Below, piece by piece: positions 1 through 8,777 of a DNA stretch of 46,493 bases. The position numbers and the translations under genes are program-made. Below the pieces are notes generated by a model. It saw only the letters and a list, made by a program, of their open reading frames with translations. It had not been told where the DNA came from and searched no databases. Source of the DNA: Bacteroidota bacterium (GTDB lineage: Bacteria > Bacteroidota > Bacteroidia > NS11-12g > UBA955); the NCBI GenBank assembly GCA_030833525.1, contig JAURGZ010000013.1, positions 1-46,493 on the forward strand, given 5' to 3'. Position 1 is the stretch's first letter. Every line of letters begins with the position of its first letter.

Positions 1-1
1 A

Positions 2-49
2 TTGCAAGAGTGGTTGAAATCGCTGGTCATCGTAAAAGGAATGGGCTGA
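2..49 (+). CDS. C-terminal tail of an upstream gene (partial)
   Basis: Frame 2 is open from the window edge and ends at TGA 47-49, giving the tail LQEWLKSLVIVKGMG. It stops four bases before the TTG start of the next gene, the tight spacing usual in this window, so it is probably the end of the preceding gene of an operon. Only 15 residues are visible and I cannot assign a family. It could also be chance. Confidence 0.3.
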   Translation: MQEWLKSLVIVKGMG

Positions 50-53
50 GGTT

Positions 54-659
54 TTGCTGTTTGACGATTCATATTGGGAATTAGAAGGGCCCACAGAGGC
101 CCAATTGCGCGAAAAGGGAAGTCGATTTTTTGCCTATGCTTACCCGGTTCACTCGGAAGCAGAAATCAAAGAACATTTGGCTGCATTGAGGCTGAAATAT
201 CCCGATGCGACCCACCATGTCTATGCGTATTCCTTGGGGCCGAGCGGAGAGGCGCAACGCGCCAATGATGACGGGGAACCCAGCGGCTCATCGGCTAGGC
301 CCATTTTGAGAGCCATTCTATCGGCGGGTCTTACCAATACCTTGGTGGTGGTAGTGCGCTATTTTGGAGGGACCTTGTTGGGCATTCCTGGGCTTATTGC
401 CTCGTATGGCGGGGCTGCCCAGATGGCTTTGGAGGCAGGAAATAAGCAAGAGCGACTGATCGAAGATGATTTTTGGATTCGCGGGGAATATGAGCAGGAA
501 CAAGCCATTCATTTGTTGTTGCGGCCCTTCTCTGTTCGCATTGTCGATCGCCAATACGATTCAGGAGTGGCCTACCGAGTGGCTGTTCGCAGATCCGATA
601 CCCTTCGATTTGAAAAAGCGGCGGCAGCGTCTTATCCCTTGCGTGTTAAGAATGCATAA
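54..659 (+). CDS. YigZ/IMPACT family protein
   Basis: A 201-residue protein of the YigZ (UPF0029/IMPACT N-terminal) family, a conserved cytosolic protein linked by homology to IMPACT, a regulator of translation under stress; its bacterial role is unsettled. The family signature is plain: a DGEPSGSSARPIL segment around residue 73, then VVVVRYFGGTLLGIPGL around residues 98-114. Length is typical. An in-frame TAA at 33-35 leaves TTG at 54 as the first credible start. The gene follows closely on the tail of an upstream frame, so it is probably the second gene of an operon that began before the window. Confidence 0.9.
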   Translation: MLFDDSYWELEGPTEAQLREKGSRFFAYAYPVHSEAEIKEHLAALRLKYPDATHHVYAYSLGPSGEAQRANDDGEPSGSSARPILRAILSAGLTNTLVVVVRYFGGTLLGIPGLIASYGGAAQMALEAGNKQERLIEDDFWIRGEYEQEQAIHLLLRPFSVRIVDRQYDSGVAYRVAVRRSDTLRFEKAAAASYPLRVKNA

Positions 660-664
660 AGGCA

Positions 665-695
665 TTGCATCGATGTAGGCTTTCGCTTAGATTTG
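665..695 (+). promoter_or_regulatory. promoter of the TM2 lipoprotein gene
   Basis: TTG at 665-667, a 20-base spacer and an exact TAGATTTG at 688-695 form a full Bacteroidota-type promoter. The start codon follows 16 bases later. A short inverted repeat, GATTTGA/TCAAATC, spans the -7 box and the leader. Confidence 0.6.
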
Positions 696-711
696 AGTTC
701 ATTCAAATCCT

Positions 712-1335
712 ATGAAAAGATTCATTACTGCATTTAGTTTGTTTATTGCCGTGGCCCTGGTGATCAGTGCCTGTTCAAGCAATGTGAGCGTTGTTAAGCG
801 CCAGTACAACAAGGGCTGGAACATCTCCCTGGGTGGTGGTAAAAACGGCCAATTTGAGCGTCCTACGCGTTTGGAGCGTGTAAGCCCTGAGGCCGTGGCC
901 AAGGCCGAAGTAAGCCCCGAAGTTATCGAGGTTTCAAGCTCCAGCCTCGAGGCTGTCGAATCACCCGCTCCTAGCGCAGCGGTTGTGGCTAGCCCTTCAA
1001 CGCCAGAAAACCCTGCCGCTAAAGTGGCCGTTGCTGCTCACAAGGCTGCAGTCGCCAGCAAAGCTGTGGCTAAAGCCCAAGCTCAAAAACAGGCTCCTGC
1101 TGAAAAGAAAAAAGCTGAACAGAGCAGCTCCAGTGGCAAAAGTCAATGGATAGCCCTGGCTTTGGTTCTGTTGCTGCCCAGCATTCACCGCTTCTATTTG
1201 GGTTATTATTTGGAAGGTGTCTTGTTTATCTTGACCGCCGGCGGATGCGGAATTTGGTGGATCATCGACCTGGTTCGCATATTGACCGGTGACTTGGGTC
1301 CTGCAGACGGAAGCGGGTACACCGAAGAAATTTAA
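712..1335 (+). CDS. TM2-domain lipoprotein
   Basis: A 207-residue membrane protein. Residues 1-20 form a lipoprotein signal (LVISAC, lipidated Cys21). Residues about 60-140 are a low-complexity Ala/Val/Lys/Ser/Pro linker. Residues about 143-193 form a TM2 domain: two membrane segments joined by a tight turn, with the typical HRFYLGYYLEG motif. TM2 proteins of Bacteroidota are often tethered this way and their function is unknown. The gene ends one base before the DUF2752 gene, a pairing I know from other Bacteroidota, so the two are probably co-transcribed from the promoter at 665-695. Confidence 0.85.
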   Translation: MKRFITAFSLFIAVALVISACSSNVSVVKRQYNKGWNISLGGGKNGQFERPTRLERVSPEAVAKAEVSPEVIEVSSSSLEAVESPAPSAAVVASPSTPENPAAKVAVAAHKAAVASKAVAKAQAQKQAPAEKKKAEQSSSSGKSQWIALALVLLLPSIHRFYLGYYLEGVLFILTAGGCGIWWIIDLVRILTGDLGPADGSGYTEEI

Positions 1336-1336
1336 C

Positions 1337-1645
1337 ATGAACAAACGCGACCCTCGTTGGTCTGCGCTAGCCATCGGCGGGCTGTGCCTCGGGCCATTGG
1401 TGCTCGGTGCATTGCCTGCCGATTTTTTTGATACCGGCACAGTCGTTTGCCTCTCCCGTCGTTTGTTTGACCTGGAGTGTTGGGGCTGTGGCATGACTCG
1501 GGCTGTCATGCATGCCATTCACGGGGAATGGTCGCAAGCTTGGGCCTTCAATCGATTGGTAATCGTGGTCTTGCCCTTGATGGTTCTGTTGTGGGTTCGT
1601 TATTGCAGAATGCACTGGGCCCGCTGGAAAAACCGAGACCGTTAA
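1337..1645 (+). CDS. DUF2752 membrane protein
   Basis: A 102-residue protein with a hydrophobic N-terminal segment (about 8-28), the cysteine-rich DUF2752 signature ECWGCGMTRAVMHAIHG (about 46-62) and a second membrane segment (about 70-90). The family's function is unknown. I start it at ATG 1337, one base after the TM2 gene's stop, and not at an earlier in-frame codon inside the TM2 gene. The last four bases overlap the convergent aat gene. Confidence 0.8.
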   Translation: MNKRDPRWSALAIGGLCLGPLVLGALPADFFDTGTVVCLSRRLFDLECWGCGMTRAVMHAIHGEWSQAWAFNRLVIVVLPLMVLLWVRYCRMHWARWKNRDR

Positions 1646-2223
1646 CGGGGACTTAAAGCCTGTTCGAGCCGCTCCAAGAACGCTTCGTGTTCGATTTCAT
1701 AGGCCCCAAACTGCGCAATGTGGTCGTTGAGGTATTGAGAATCCAGCAGTTCAAATCCTTGTTCGCGCAAAAATTCCACCAAGAACACCAAACAGAGTTT
1801 GGAAGCGTCTCGGCGCTTGTGAAACATGCTTTCGCCAAAAAAGGCTCGGCGCAAGGAAACACCATACAAACCACCCACCAGTTCGTCGCCGTCCCAGGCC
1901 TCGAAACTATGGGCCAGTCCCAATCGATGCAGTTCGCAATAGGCCACAATGATATCTTCAGAAATCCAGGTGTCGCCTTCGCGCTGTTGGGCACACTGGC
2001 GAATCACTCCTTCAAAATCCCGGTTGATGCGCATCTCGAAGGGGTTTTTGCGGTACAAACGCATGAGGTTTTTCGAGGCTTTGAATCCCTCGTCTAAGGG
2101 AATGATGCCCCGCTTTTCAGGCATGTGCCAATGAATGGCCCCGTCTTCTTCAGGATCAGCCATGGGGAATGCACCAGAGGCATAGGCTTGAACCAGTACT
2201 TCGGGAGAGAGGGGCAAAGACAC
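1642..2223 (-). CDS. aat: leucyl/phenylalanyl-tRNA-protein transferase
   Basis: Transfers Leu or Phe from aminoacyl-tRNA to proteins with N-terminal Arg or Lys, marking them for ClpS/ClpAP degradation (N-degron pathway, cytosol). The 193-residue product carries the family motifs: an N-terminal SGAFPMAD, IHWHMPEKRGIIPL, the WISEDI segment and the long conserved block GGLYGVSLRRAFFGESMFH. It is slightly shorter than the enterobacterial enzyme but complete. The start is GTG at 2223, supported by a -7-like box ending four bases upstream. The gene is divergent from trmB. Confidence 0.95.
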   Translation of the reverse strand: MSLPLSPEVLVQAYASGAFPMADPEEDGAIHWHMPEKRGIIPLDEGFKASKNLMRLYRKNPFEMRINRDFEGVIRQCAQQREGDTWISEDIIVAYCELHRLGLAHSFEAWDGDELVGGLYGVSLRRAFFGESMFHKRRDASKLCLVFLVEFLREQGFELLDSQYLNDHIAQFGAYEIEHEAFLERLEQALSPR

Positions 2224-2227
2224 GGCG

Positions 2228-2235
2228 CAAAATTC
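2228..2235 (-). promoter_or_regulatory. -7 box of aat, four bases from the start
   Basis: On the minus strand GAATTTTG (one mismatch to TAnnTTTG) ends exactly four bases before the GTG start of aat, implying an almost leaderless mRNA. No clear -33 TTG is visible. Confidence 0.4.
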
Positions 2236-2297
2236 GCAAACACTTGGAGCAATTGCACAAGTACTTGCATTTTTGCAGGCACAATTGCCGAGAATCA

Positions 2298-3017
2298 GTG
2301 GGAAACGCCAAAAACAAATTGCTCAAGTTTGCTGAGTTTGAAACCTTTAGCAATTGCTACGATTATCGCCACCAACTCAAAGGACAATGGCATGAGGTCT
2401 TCGGCAACTCTAACCCCATAGTACTCGAGCTTGCCTGCGGCAAAGGAGATTATGCCTTGGGTCTTTCTCAGCTGCATCCCGAGTACAACTACATTGGCGT
2501 AGACGTCAAGGGGAATCGGCTATGGGCCGGGGCCAAAAAGGCCTTGGAATCAGGGTGGAAAAACGTGGCTTTTTTGCGCATCGAAATCGATCGCTTGGCT
2601 GATTTTTTTGACGCGGGAGAGGTCGACCAAATTTGGATCACCTTCCCTGATCCGCAGCCGCGCAAAATGCGCAAGCGATTGACCAGTTTCAAATTCTTGA
2701 ATGTGTATAGGCAGGTGATGACCCCGCTCGGTCGGGTGCATTTGAAAAGCGATTCCCTGCTCTTTTGGGAAAGCACCTTGGATCAAATTGCTCAAGATGG
2801 TCTTCGCATTTTGGAGCAAGTTGACGATGTCTATGCCTTGGATCCGCTTCCTGAAAAATTGGCCATTCAGACCTTTTACGAAAAGATATGGTTGCTCAAT
2901 GGGAAGACCATTCGCTACGTCCAATTTGAAATAGGTGCGGTGAAAAGCGAACCCCTTCCCGCCCGCGAAGAAGATCGAACCGAATTTTTTCAAGACCGCG
3001 GCGCGAGACGCGTGTAA
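2298..3017 (+). CDS. trmB: tRNA (guanine46-N7)-methyltransferase
   Basis: Methylates G46 in the variable loop of tRNAs using S-adenosylmethionine. SAM-binding motif LELACGKGDYALGL follows residue 45; the TrmB signature WITFPDPQPRKMRKRL lies in mid-protein, and FYEKIWLLNGKTIRY near the end. I start at GTG 2298, giving VGNAKNKLLKFAEFETF, the usual N-terminus of Bacteroidota TrmB, and a normal 239-residue length. A longer in-frame extension back to 2169 would run into the divergent aat gene and matches nothing. A weak -7 box (CATTTTTG, 2268-2275) lies upstream. Confidence 0.93.
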   Translation: MGNAKNKLLKFAEFETFSNCYDYRHQLKGQWHEVFGNSNPIVLELACGKGDYALGLSQLHPEYNYIGVDVKGNRLWAGAKKALESGWKNVAFLRIEIDRLADFFDAGEVDQIWITFPDPQPRKMRKRLTSFKFLNVYRQVMTPLGRVHLKSDSLLFWESTLDQIAQDGLRILEQVDDVYALDPLPEKLAIQTFYEKIWLLNGKTIRYVQFEIGAVKSEPLPAREEDRTEFFQDRGARRV

Positions 3018-3124
3018 GCTTGGATTGAATCCATCTTGGGTCTGAATCCCTTCTGATTTTGACTGAGCGGGACTTTGCCTTTCATGAAAACATCGAATAG
3101 GCCAAGAAATCGGCGAATTTTCGG

Positions 3125-3132
3125 CAAATTTG
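3125..3132 (+). promoter_or_regulatory. -7 box of the cyclase gene, four bases from the start
   Basis: CAAATTTG (one mismatch to TAnnTTTG) ends four bases before GTG 3137. The position matches that seen before aat, ruvC, merR and the Asp-box gene. Confidence 0.4.
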
Positions 3133-3136
3133 TTCT

Positions 3137-3925
3137 GTGCAGTTTCATTTCCAATTTCAGGAAACCCCATACCGAGCCGATTTGAGTCGAGCGGTAGATT
3201 TATCCTTATCCATCGGCCCGAATGGCGACAATCCTCATGCGTTTGGCATTGCTCCCGCCCAATTTGAGCCCATTCGAGTGGGAAGTTTCGTGGGTCGGGT
3301 CTCAGAAGGAGGCTCAGCGAACTGCGAGATTTTGACGTTGTGCGCCCATGGCAACGGAACCCATACCGAGTGCGTTGGGCATGTTTTGAAGCAGCGTTAC
3401 ACCCTGCCTGAGGCCTTGGACAGTTCCTTTTTTTTGGTTCAAGTACTCAGTGTGCAACTCACCCAAGGAAAAGAGGGCCGCTCGTATTTAGATGCTCCCG
3501 AATTGCAAGGGCGCTTGCAGCCGGCTCAAGCTTTGTGTTTGCGCTCTCTTCCCAATTCGGAGTCCAAGCGATCGGCTGTGTGGAGCGGCCAGGAGCCTCC
3601 TTTTATTGGGGTTGATGCCATGCGCCTCATTGCCCATCAGGGCTATACTCAGCTCTTGACTGATTTTCCTTCGGTCGATCCTGAAGAAGATGCTGGGGCT
3701 TTGGCTGCTCACCGCATTTGGTGGAATATGCCCAGTCGAGAACAGACGCTCGCTGAACCTGAAGGAGCTTGGCTGAAGCAAGTTCGTTGGAAGGCCTGCA
3801 TCACCGAATTGATTTACGTTCCTGAAACGGTAACCGATGGCCTTTACCTGTTGCAGATACAGGCTCCTAATTTGTGCAGCGACGCTGTGCCGAGCAAACC
3901 CCTATTGCACCCTTTGCTGCCTTGA
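3137..3925 (+). CDS. cyclase/kynurenine formamidase-like hydrolase
   Basis: A 262-residue member of the cyclase family (PF04199), metal-dependent amidohydrolases that include kynurenine formamidase. The metal-binding motif appears as HGNGTHTECVGH (about residues 74-85), a variant of HxGTHxDxPxH, and there is a second conserved segment FIGVDAMRL. The substrate cannot be deduced: no tryptophan-degradation genes are nearby. The start is a GTG just after a -7-like box. The stop TGA overlaps the probable TTG start of the glycosyltransferase, so the two are likely translated together. Confidence 0.75.
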   Translation: MQFHFQFQETPYRADLSRAVDLSLSIGPNGDNPHAFGIAPAQFEPIRVGSFVGRVSEGGSANCEILTLCAHGNGTHTECVGHVLKQRYTLPEALDSSFFLVQVLSVQLTQGKEGRSYLDAPELQGRLQPAQALCLRSLPNSESKRSAVWSGQEPPFIGVDAMRLIAHQGYTQLLTDFPSVDPEEDAGALAAHRIWWNMPSREQTLAEPEGAWLKQVRWKACITELIYVPETVTDGLYLLQIQAPNLCSDAVPSKPLLHPLLP

Positions 3926-4971
3926 GTCCCGAACAGCGCTTATACCTGGCCAATGCCCTGATGAACCCGATTTGGAATGGGGTTGGTACAGGGTTGGGGG
4001 CGGCCGCGAGGCGAAGCCCGCGGCGCATTCTCTGCGTAAAATGGGATGAGATTGGCGACATGCTGGTCTGCACCCATGTATTTGCGGCATTGAAAAAGGC
4101 GCAGCCCCAAGCCGAACTTCATGTTTTGTGCAAACCCTTTGTGGCAGGAATGTTGGAATTGGATCCCCATGTAGATCGGGTTTTAACCTCTGTTTCGGAG
4201 TGGAATTCCCGCTACGACTGGGTGTTTGAACTAAGGGGGACTTGGGCCACTTTCTGGAAGTCGTTTCGATATTGGCCCGCTTTGCGCCGCGAACGGGGTT
4301 CAGTTCGCTGGAAAAACCGCGGCCAGCAGCGGCATGAAATGGAAACCAATTCGGCTTTGCTACAGGGATTGCCTGGGGTTAGCGTAGAAGAGCCCGAGTT
4401 GTTCATTTCCCAAGATCTCCAGCAATGGGGCGAGGCAAAGGCTCGGGAATGGGGGCCATTCGTGGCGGTTCACCCCGGCGGGCGCAGTTTGCTTCGCAGA
4501 TGGCCGGCCGTACGGTACGCTCGGCTTTGCGATTGGCTGCAACAAGAGCAGGGCTTGAATGTGCTTTTGCTGGGCAGCGAAGAGGAGCGAGAATTGCTGG
4601 AATCGATTCGAAGTCTTTGCAGCTCTACCCCTAGGTCCTCCTTGGAATTGGAATCCAATTCCCTGCTCCATACGTACAGTTTGCTGCTGCAGGCTCGACT
4701 CTTTGTGGGCAATGAAAGCGGGCCCTTGCAACTGGCTGATCGTGCGTCTGCGGCCGGATCCACCTTGGGCATCCTGGCCCTTTACGGCCCGGGCGTAAAA
4801 GACGTCTTCTACCCGCGCTCGCTTCGCTCGCGCATCCTCCACGAAGTCTTACCCTGCAACCCTTGCGATCAGGTACACTGCGTACGACCCGACGATACCT
4901 GCATGATGCGCATTTCAGAAGCACAGGTTTGGGCCGCAGTTCAAGAATTGCTATCCCTAAGCGCCAACTAA
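3922..4971 (+). CDS. glycosyltransferase family 9 (heptosyltransferase-like)
   Basis: Resembles ADP-heptose:LPS heptosyltransferases, which act at the cytoplasmic face on the lipopolysaccharide core. Seen: N-terminal RRILCVKWDEIGDMLVCTHV, the FVAVHPGGRS motif in the middle and the nucleotide-sugar site GNESGPLQLA. Two features are uncertain. The start may be TTG 3922, whose TTGA overlaps the preceding stop, or GTG 3874, which would overlap the upstream gene by 52 bases. A GC-rich hairpin at 4003-4024 is embedded in the coding sequence just before the first beta strand, giving an Ala/Arg-rich insert. Confidence 0.85.
   Translation: MSPEQRLYLANALMNPIWNGVGTGLGAAARRSPRRILCVKWDEIGDMLVCTHVFAALKKAQPQAELHVLCKPFVAGMLELDPHVDRVLTSVSEWNSRYDWVFELRGTWATFWKSFRYWPALRRERGSVRWKNRGQQRHEMETNSALLQGLPGVSVEEPELFISQDLQQWGEAKAREWGPFVAVHPGGRSLLRRWPAVRYARLCDWLQQEQGLNVLLLGSEEERELLESIRSLCSSTPRSSLELESNSLLHTYSLLLQARLFVGNESGPLQLADRASAAGSTLGILALYGPGVKDVFYPRSLRSRILHEVLPCNPCDQVHCVRPDDTCMMRISEAQVWAAVQELLSLSAN
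4003..4024. repeat. GC hairpin inside the GT9 gene
   Basis: GCCGCG pairs with CGCGGC; inside it GGC pairs with GCC around a GAA loop, with one bulged A. It is one of a set of short GC-rich perfect or near-perfect hairpins with three-base loops found in this window. Confidence 0.5.
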
Positions 4972-4986
4972 AATTTCGGCCACTCA

Positions 4987-5034
4987 GCTCTAAGCAGCGT
5001 CATGCCTATGGCTAATCTAGAGCCCTGATTTTTT
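4987..5034 (+). terminator. possible terminator after the GT9 gene
   Basis: GCTCTA (4987-4992) pairs with TAGAGC (5018-5023), with a further AGC/GCT pair inside, and a run of six T follows at 5029-5034. The loop is long, so this is only a candidate. Confidence 0.35.
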
Positions 5035-5086
5035 ACAAAGCCCCGGCTTTCTTTACCGCCGGTTTACGCAGCCGTGATTTTCGGTT

Positions 5087-5094
5087 TATCTTTG
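5087..5094 (+). promoter_or_regulatory. -7 box of rnz
   Basis: An exact TATCTTTG ends six bases before GTG 5101. It supports GTG 5101 as the start: an earlier in-frame GTG at 5074 would lie upstream of the promoter. Confidence 0.5.
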
Positions 5095-5100
5095 AGATGC

Positions 5101-6018
5101 GTGCAAAAACCCTTTGAACTGACCATTTTGGGAACCTCGTCGGCTACGCCGACTCGGCACCGTTATCCCTCGGCTCAGTACCTGCGCATGGACGGCGCTT
5201 ATTTCTTGATCGACTGCGGGGAGGGCACGCAAATGCGCTTGGTTCAATACAACCTGCGCATGCAGAAGATTCGCTACATCTTGATTTCCCATCTTCACGG
5301 CGATCACTTTTTTGGGCTGCCAGGATTGCTGACTTCCATGAGCCTGTTTGGGCGATTGGATCCGCTGACCTTGGTGGGCCCTCCTGATCTCGAGGCCTGG
5401 TTGAACCATACCTTGGAAGCCAGCGATTCACGTTTGACTTTCCCCTTGCATTTTGTGCCGACTCAAACCGAAAAGGCTGCCACTGTATTGGAGGAAGAAG
5501 GATTTAGGGTGAGCAGTTTTCCGCTTCGGCACCGCATCGCCTGTACAGGATTTTCATTCGAAGAAACCGGCCCAGAACTTCGATTGAACGTCGATGCTTG
5601 CCACTCCAAGGGTGTTCCTGTTGAGGCCTATCAAGCGGTCAAAATGGGAGAAGATTACCGCAAATTAGACGGAACGCTCATTCCCAATGCCGAATTGACC
5701 TTGCCCGGTCATAAAAATCGACGCTACGCCTATGTGTCTGACACCGCCTTTACGCCCGATTTGGCCCCGCTGCTGCAAGGGGCTGATTTGATGTATCACG
5801 AGGCCACCTTCATGCACGACCTTTTGGAGCGGGCCATTCAGACCTTTCACAGCACCTCCGTTCAGGCGGCAGAAATGGCGAATCTGGTAGGCTGTAAGCG
5901 ATTGTTGGTGGGTCACTTCTCGGCCCGTTATAGCGATTTGCAACCCTTGTTGGAAGAGGCCAGAACGGTGTTTCCCGGGACCGAATTGGCCATCGAGGGC
6001 TTGGAGATAAGCCTCTAG
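5101..6018 (+). CDS. rnz: ribonuclease Z
   Basis: Endonuclease that trims the 3' end of tRNA precursors; zinc-dependent beta-lactamase fold, cytosolic. From GTG 5101 the protein has 305 residues, the normal length, and begins VQKPFELTILGTSSATP, the family N-terminus. The zinc motif HLHGDHFFGLPGLL follows at about residue 63. Later metal ligands appear in YVSDTAF and YHEATF, and the closing HFSARY motif is present. A small inverted repeat (GTCGGC TAC GCCGAC, 5139-5153) lies in the conserved TSSATPT codons and may be chance. Confidence 0.93.
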   Translation: MQKPFELTILGTSSATPTRHRYPSAQYLRMDGAYFLIDCGEGTQMRLVQYNLRMQKIRYILISHLHGDHFFGLPGLLTSMSLFGRLDPLTLVGPPDLEAWLNHTLEASDSRLTFPLHFVPTQTEKAATVLEEEGFRVSSFPLRHRIACTGFSFEETGPELRLNVDACHSKGVPVEAYQAVKMGEDYRKLDGTLIPNAELTLPGHKNRRYAYVSDTAFTPDLAPLLQGADLMYHEATFMHDLLERAIQTFHSTSVQAAEMANLVGCKRLLVGHFSARYSDLQPLLEEARTVFPGTELAIEGLEISL

Positions 6019-6120
6019 TCTTTCCAATTCCCCAGTGAATGATTGTTCTTGGGTAAAGCCCTAGCATTCGTGTTTGTTTGCCTCAACATACACTATCGCC
6101 GAGCGTGCAAAACCTTTCGC

Positions 6121-6134
6121 GCTCGCGCGCGAGC
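6121..6134. repeat. 14-base perfect palindrome in the ftsK promoter region
   Basis: GCTCGCGCGCGAGC is its own reverse complement. It ends seven bases before the -7 box of ftsK, so it covers the -20 to -30 zone. It could be an operator or another member of the GC-palindrome family. Confidence 0.5.
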
Positions 6135-6141
6135 TGTCGGG

Positions 6142-6149
6142 TAAATTCG
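6142..6149 (+). promoter_or_regulatory. -7 box of ftsK
   Basis: TAAATTCG (one mismatch) ends seven bases before ATG 6157. The 14-base palindrome 6121-6134 lies immediately upstream. Confidence 0.4.
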
Positions 6150-6156
6150 TTGGTTC

Positions 6157-8766
6157 ATGGCAGCTCCCAAAAAGAAAACCGCCTCCAAAAAAACTGATTT
6201 TCTCAAAGAAAAACCCGGCGATGCCCAAGAGCGCATCAGCAGTGAAGATCTTTGGAATGCGGCAACGCTGCAGCACGAACCCACGCGGAAAGCGGTGGGC
6301 TTTGTTTTGTTGATTCTCACGGCTGTGCTATTCATCAGCTTCATCAGCTTCTTTTTTTCTTGGACGCAAGACCAAAGTTTTTTAGCCGACGGTGACTGGG
6401 AGGCTTTTCGCGAGCACCAGGGTAAAATTGCCAATGCCATGGGTTATTTGGGTGCGCGTTTGGCATTCTCGCTGGTCCACAACGGTTTTGGCCTCGGGGC
6501 TTTTGCCTTGTTGCCTCTTACAGCCTTCGCGGGCTTGCAATTGTTGTTCGATTATCGGCCTTTTTCGCTGCTGCGCATTGGCATTCACAGCGTTCTGTTT
6601 GCGGTGTGGTTCAGCCTTTTCTTGGGTTTTGTTTTTCAAACTTGGCAGCCTGTTCTCGGCGGCGGATTCGGATATTATTCCGTTCAAAAACTGCAAGATG
6701 CCATTGGGGGAATCGGGACCTTTCTCTTCGTTGCAGCTTATGCCGTGGTGTATTCCATGCTGTTTCTAAACATGAATCCGTTTCGGCGCATGCAGCTCAG
6801 AGCGGCCGCTGAAACAGCCTTGGATGGCCTGATGGTTGAAGAAGATTTGGCCGATGAATCTGATTCCCAACCCGAATGGGAAACCCCAGAAGAACCTGAA
6901 CACGAAGCCAGCATCATCATCGATGATCCCGAAGAGGGCGAGTACCAATTGGCTCCTGAAGAGGAAGAAGAAGAGTCCAGTGACTTGAATCAAATCACCC
7001 TCAAGCGAAAAGAGGAGGAGCTGCCTGTCGCGGTTTCGACCGATGCGGTTCCCGATGGCTACAAAGAGCCTGAGGAGTTTTTCTTGGAACCGGTACAGCC
7101 CGAGCCTGCGCAGCCTGCTGTTGAGTCTGGAGCATCCCAAGAGCTGACTTTAGATCCAGGTTTTCAGGTGCAAGACCTAACCCAAAACGAGGAAGAGACG
7201 GTTGATGAAAACCAGGGCGATCCTTTCGCTGAGAAAAAGCGTTTTGGCTTGGATACCTTGTTTGATCCGACCTTGGAGTTGAGCAACTATCGATTCCCAA
7301 GCTTGGAATTGCTCAAAGATTATGACCAGGGCAAGCAGGAGATTGACATGGCCGAAATTGCCAAGAGCAAGGACTTGATCACCACGACCCTTGAGAACTA
7401 CAAAATCGGCATATCCAGCATCAAAGCCAGCGTAGGTCCTACGGTGACCTTGTATGAAATCGTGCCGGCTCCAGGGGTCAAAATATCCAAGATCAAGAAC
7501 TTGGAAGATGACATAGCCTTGAGTTTAGCGGCTTTGGGCATTCGCATCATTGCCCCCATTCCCGGTCGGGGAACCATTGGCATTGAAGTGCCTAATCGCA
7601 ATCCGGAGATGGTGCCCATGCGCACAGTGCTGGCTTCAAAGAAATTCCAAGATAGCGATGCTGCTCTGCCCGTGGTATTGGGTAAAACCATTTCGAACGA
7701 AATCTTCATAGTCGATTTGGCCAAAATGCCCCACCTTTTGATGGCAGGGGCCACGGGACAGGGTAAATCAGTGGGCTTGAACGCCATCCTGGTTTCGCTT
7801 TTGTACAAGAAACACCCGGCCTATGTGAAGTTCGTGCTGGTTGACCCGAAAAAGGTTGAATTGACCCTTTTCAATAAAATTGAGCGCCATTTCCTTGCCA
7901 AACTACCCGGCGATGGCGACGCGATTATCACCGACAATTCCAAGGTTATCAATACCTTGAATTCGCTTTGTGTCGAGATGGATGATCGATACAAACTCTT
8001 GCAAGACGCCATGGTGCGCAACATCATCGAGTACAACGCCAAATTCAAGGAACGCAAGTTGAATCCCGAAAATGGCCACCGCTACCTGCCCTATATCGTT
8101 GTGGTGATTGATGAGGTGGCTGACCTGATCATGACGGCCGGCAAGGAAGTAGAGACTCCCATTGCCCGATTGGCTCAATTGGCGCGAGCCATTGGCATTC
8201 ACTTGATTTTGGCCACTCAGCGGCCTTCGGTGAATGTGATCACGGGTATGATCAAGGCCAACTTCCCCGCGCGCATTGCGTTTCGCGTAACGTCAAAAAT
8301 CGACTCGCGCACCATTTTGGACGCGAATGGGGCCGACCAGCTCATAGGCAAGGGCGATATGCTCTATTCGGGCGGCAGCGACATGATTCGCCTTCAGTGT
8401 CCCTTTGTGGATACCCCTGAAGTTGAACGGGTTTGCGAATTCATTGGCGAACAACGGGCCTATTCGACGGCCTATGTACTGCCCGAGGTGAAAGAAGAAG
8501 GAGGCAGCTTAAGCGGTGGTGGGAATTTCGATCCTGACGAGCGTGATTCTTTGTTTGCCGATGCCGCGAGGGTCGTGGTTCAGAACCAAGTGGGCTCAAC
8601 CAGCATGATTCAGCGCAAACTTAAAATTGGCTACAACCGGGCCGGTCGACTGATGGATCAACTCGAAGATGCAGGGGTGGTAGGTGCCAACCAAGGAAGC
8701 AAGGCTCGGGAAGTATTAATTCCCGATGAGATGAGCTTGGAACACTTTTTGTCTAACATGGACTAA
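6157..8766 (+). CDS. ftsK: DNA translocase FtsK
   Basis: ATP-driven DNA pump at the division septum that clears chromosome ends and activates XerCD at dif. An 869-residue protein with a Lys-rich N-terminus, four membrane segments (about 46-70, 97-130, 137-160, 186-207), an acidic linker (about 225-370, rich in Glu and Pro), and the motor. Walker A is GATGQGKS (531-538) and Walker B ends VVIDE (649-653). ATQRPSVNVITG follows, and the last 65 residues form the gamma winged-helix domain that reads KOPS-like sequences. The linker is much shorter than in E. coli, as usual outside Proteobacteria. The LolA-like gene follows after 11 bases, so the two are an operon. Confidence 0.97.
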   Translation: MAAPKKKTASKKTDFLKEKPGDAQERISSEDLWNAATLQHEPTRKAVGFVLLILTAVLFISFISFFFSWTQDQSFLADGDWEAFREHQGKIANAMGYLGARLAFSLVHNGFGLGAFALLPLTAFAGLQLLFDYRPFSLLRIGIHSVLFAVWFSLFLGFVFQTWQPVLGGGFGYYSVQKLQDAIGGIGTFLFVAAYAVVYSMLFLNMNPFRRMQLRAAAETALDGLMVEEDLADESDSQPEWETPEEPEHEASIIIDDPEEGEYQLAPEEEEEESSDLNQITLKRKEEELPVAVSTDAVPDGYKEPEEFFLEPVQPEPAQPAVESGASQELTLDPGFQVQDLTQNEEETVDENQGDPFAEKKRFGLDTLFDPTLELSNYRFPSLELLKDYDQGKQEIDMAEIAKSKDLITTTLENYKIGISSIKASVGPTVTLYEIVPAPGVKISKIKNLEDDIALSLAALGIRIIAPIPGRGTIGIEVPNRNPEMVPMRTVLASKKFQDSDAALPVVLGKTISNEIFIVDLAKMPHLLMAGATGQGKSVGLNAILVSLLYKKHPAYVKFVLVDPKKVELTLFNKIERHFLAKLPGDGDAIITDNSKVINTLNSLCVEMDDRYKLLQDAMVRNIIEYNAKFKERKLNPENGHRYLPYIVVVIDEVADLIMTAGKEVETPIARLAQLARAIGIHLILATQRPSVNVITGMIKANFPARIAFRVTSKIDSRTILDANGADQLIGKGDMLYSGGSDMIRLQCPFVDTPEVERVCEFIGEQRAYSTAYVLPEVKEEGGSLSGGGNFDPDERDSLFADAARVVVQNQVGSTSMIQRKLKIGYNRAGRLMDQLEDAGVVGANQGSKAREVLIPDEMSLEHFLSNMD

Positions 8767-8777
8767 TTTTGTCACCC

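Noticed and set aside
5139-5153. GTCGGC TAC GCCGAC in rnz as another inserted hairpin
   Set aside because: The codons encode the conserved TSSATPT motif, so the symmetry is probably chance.
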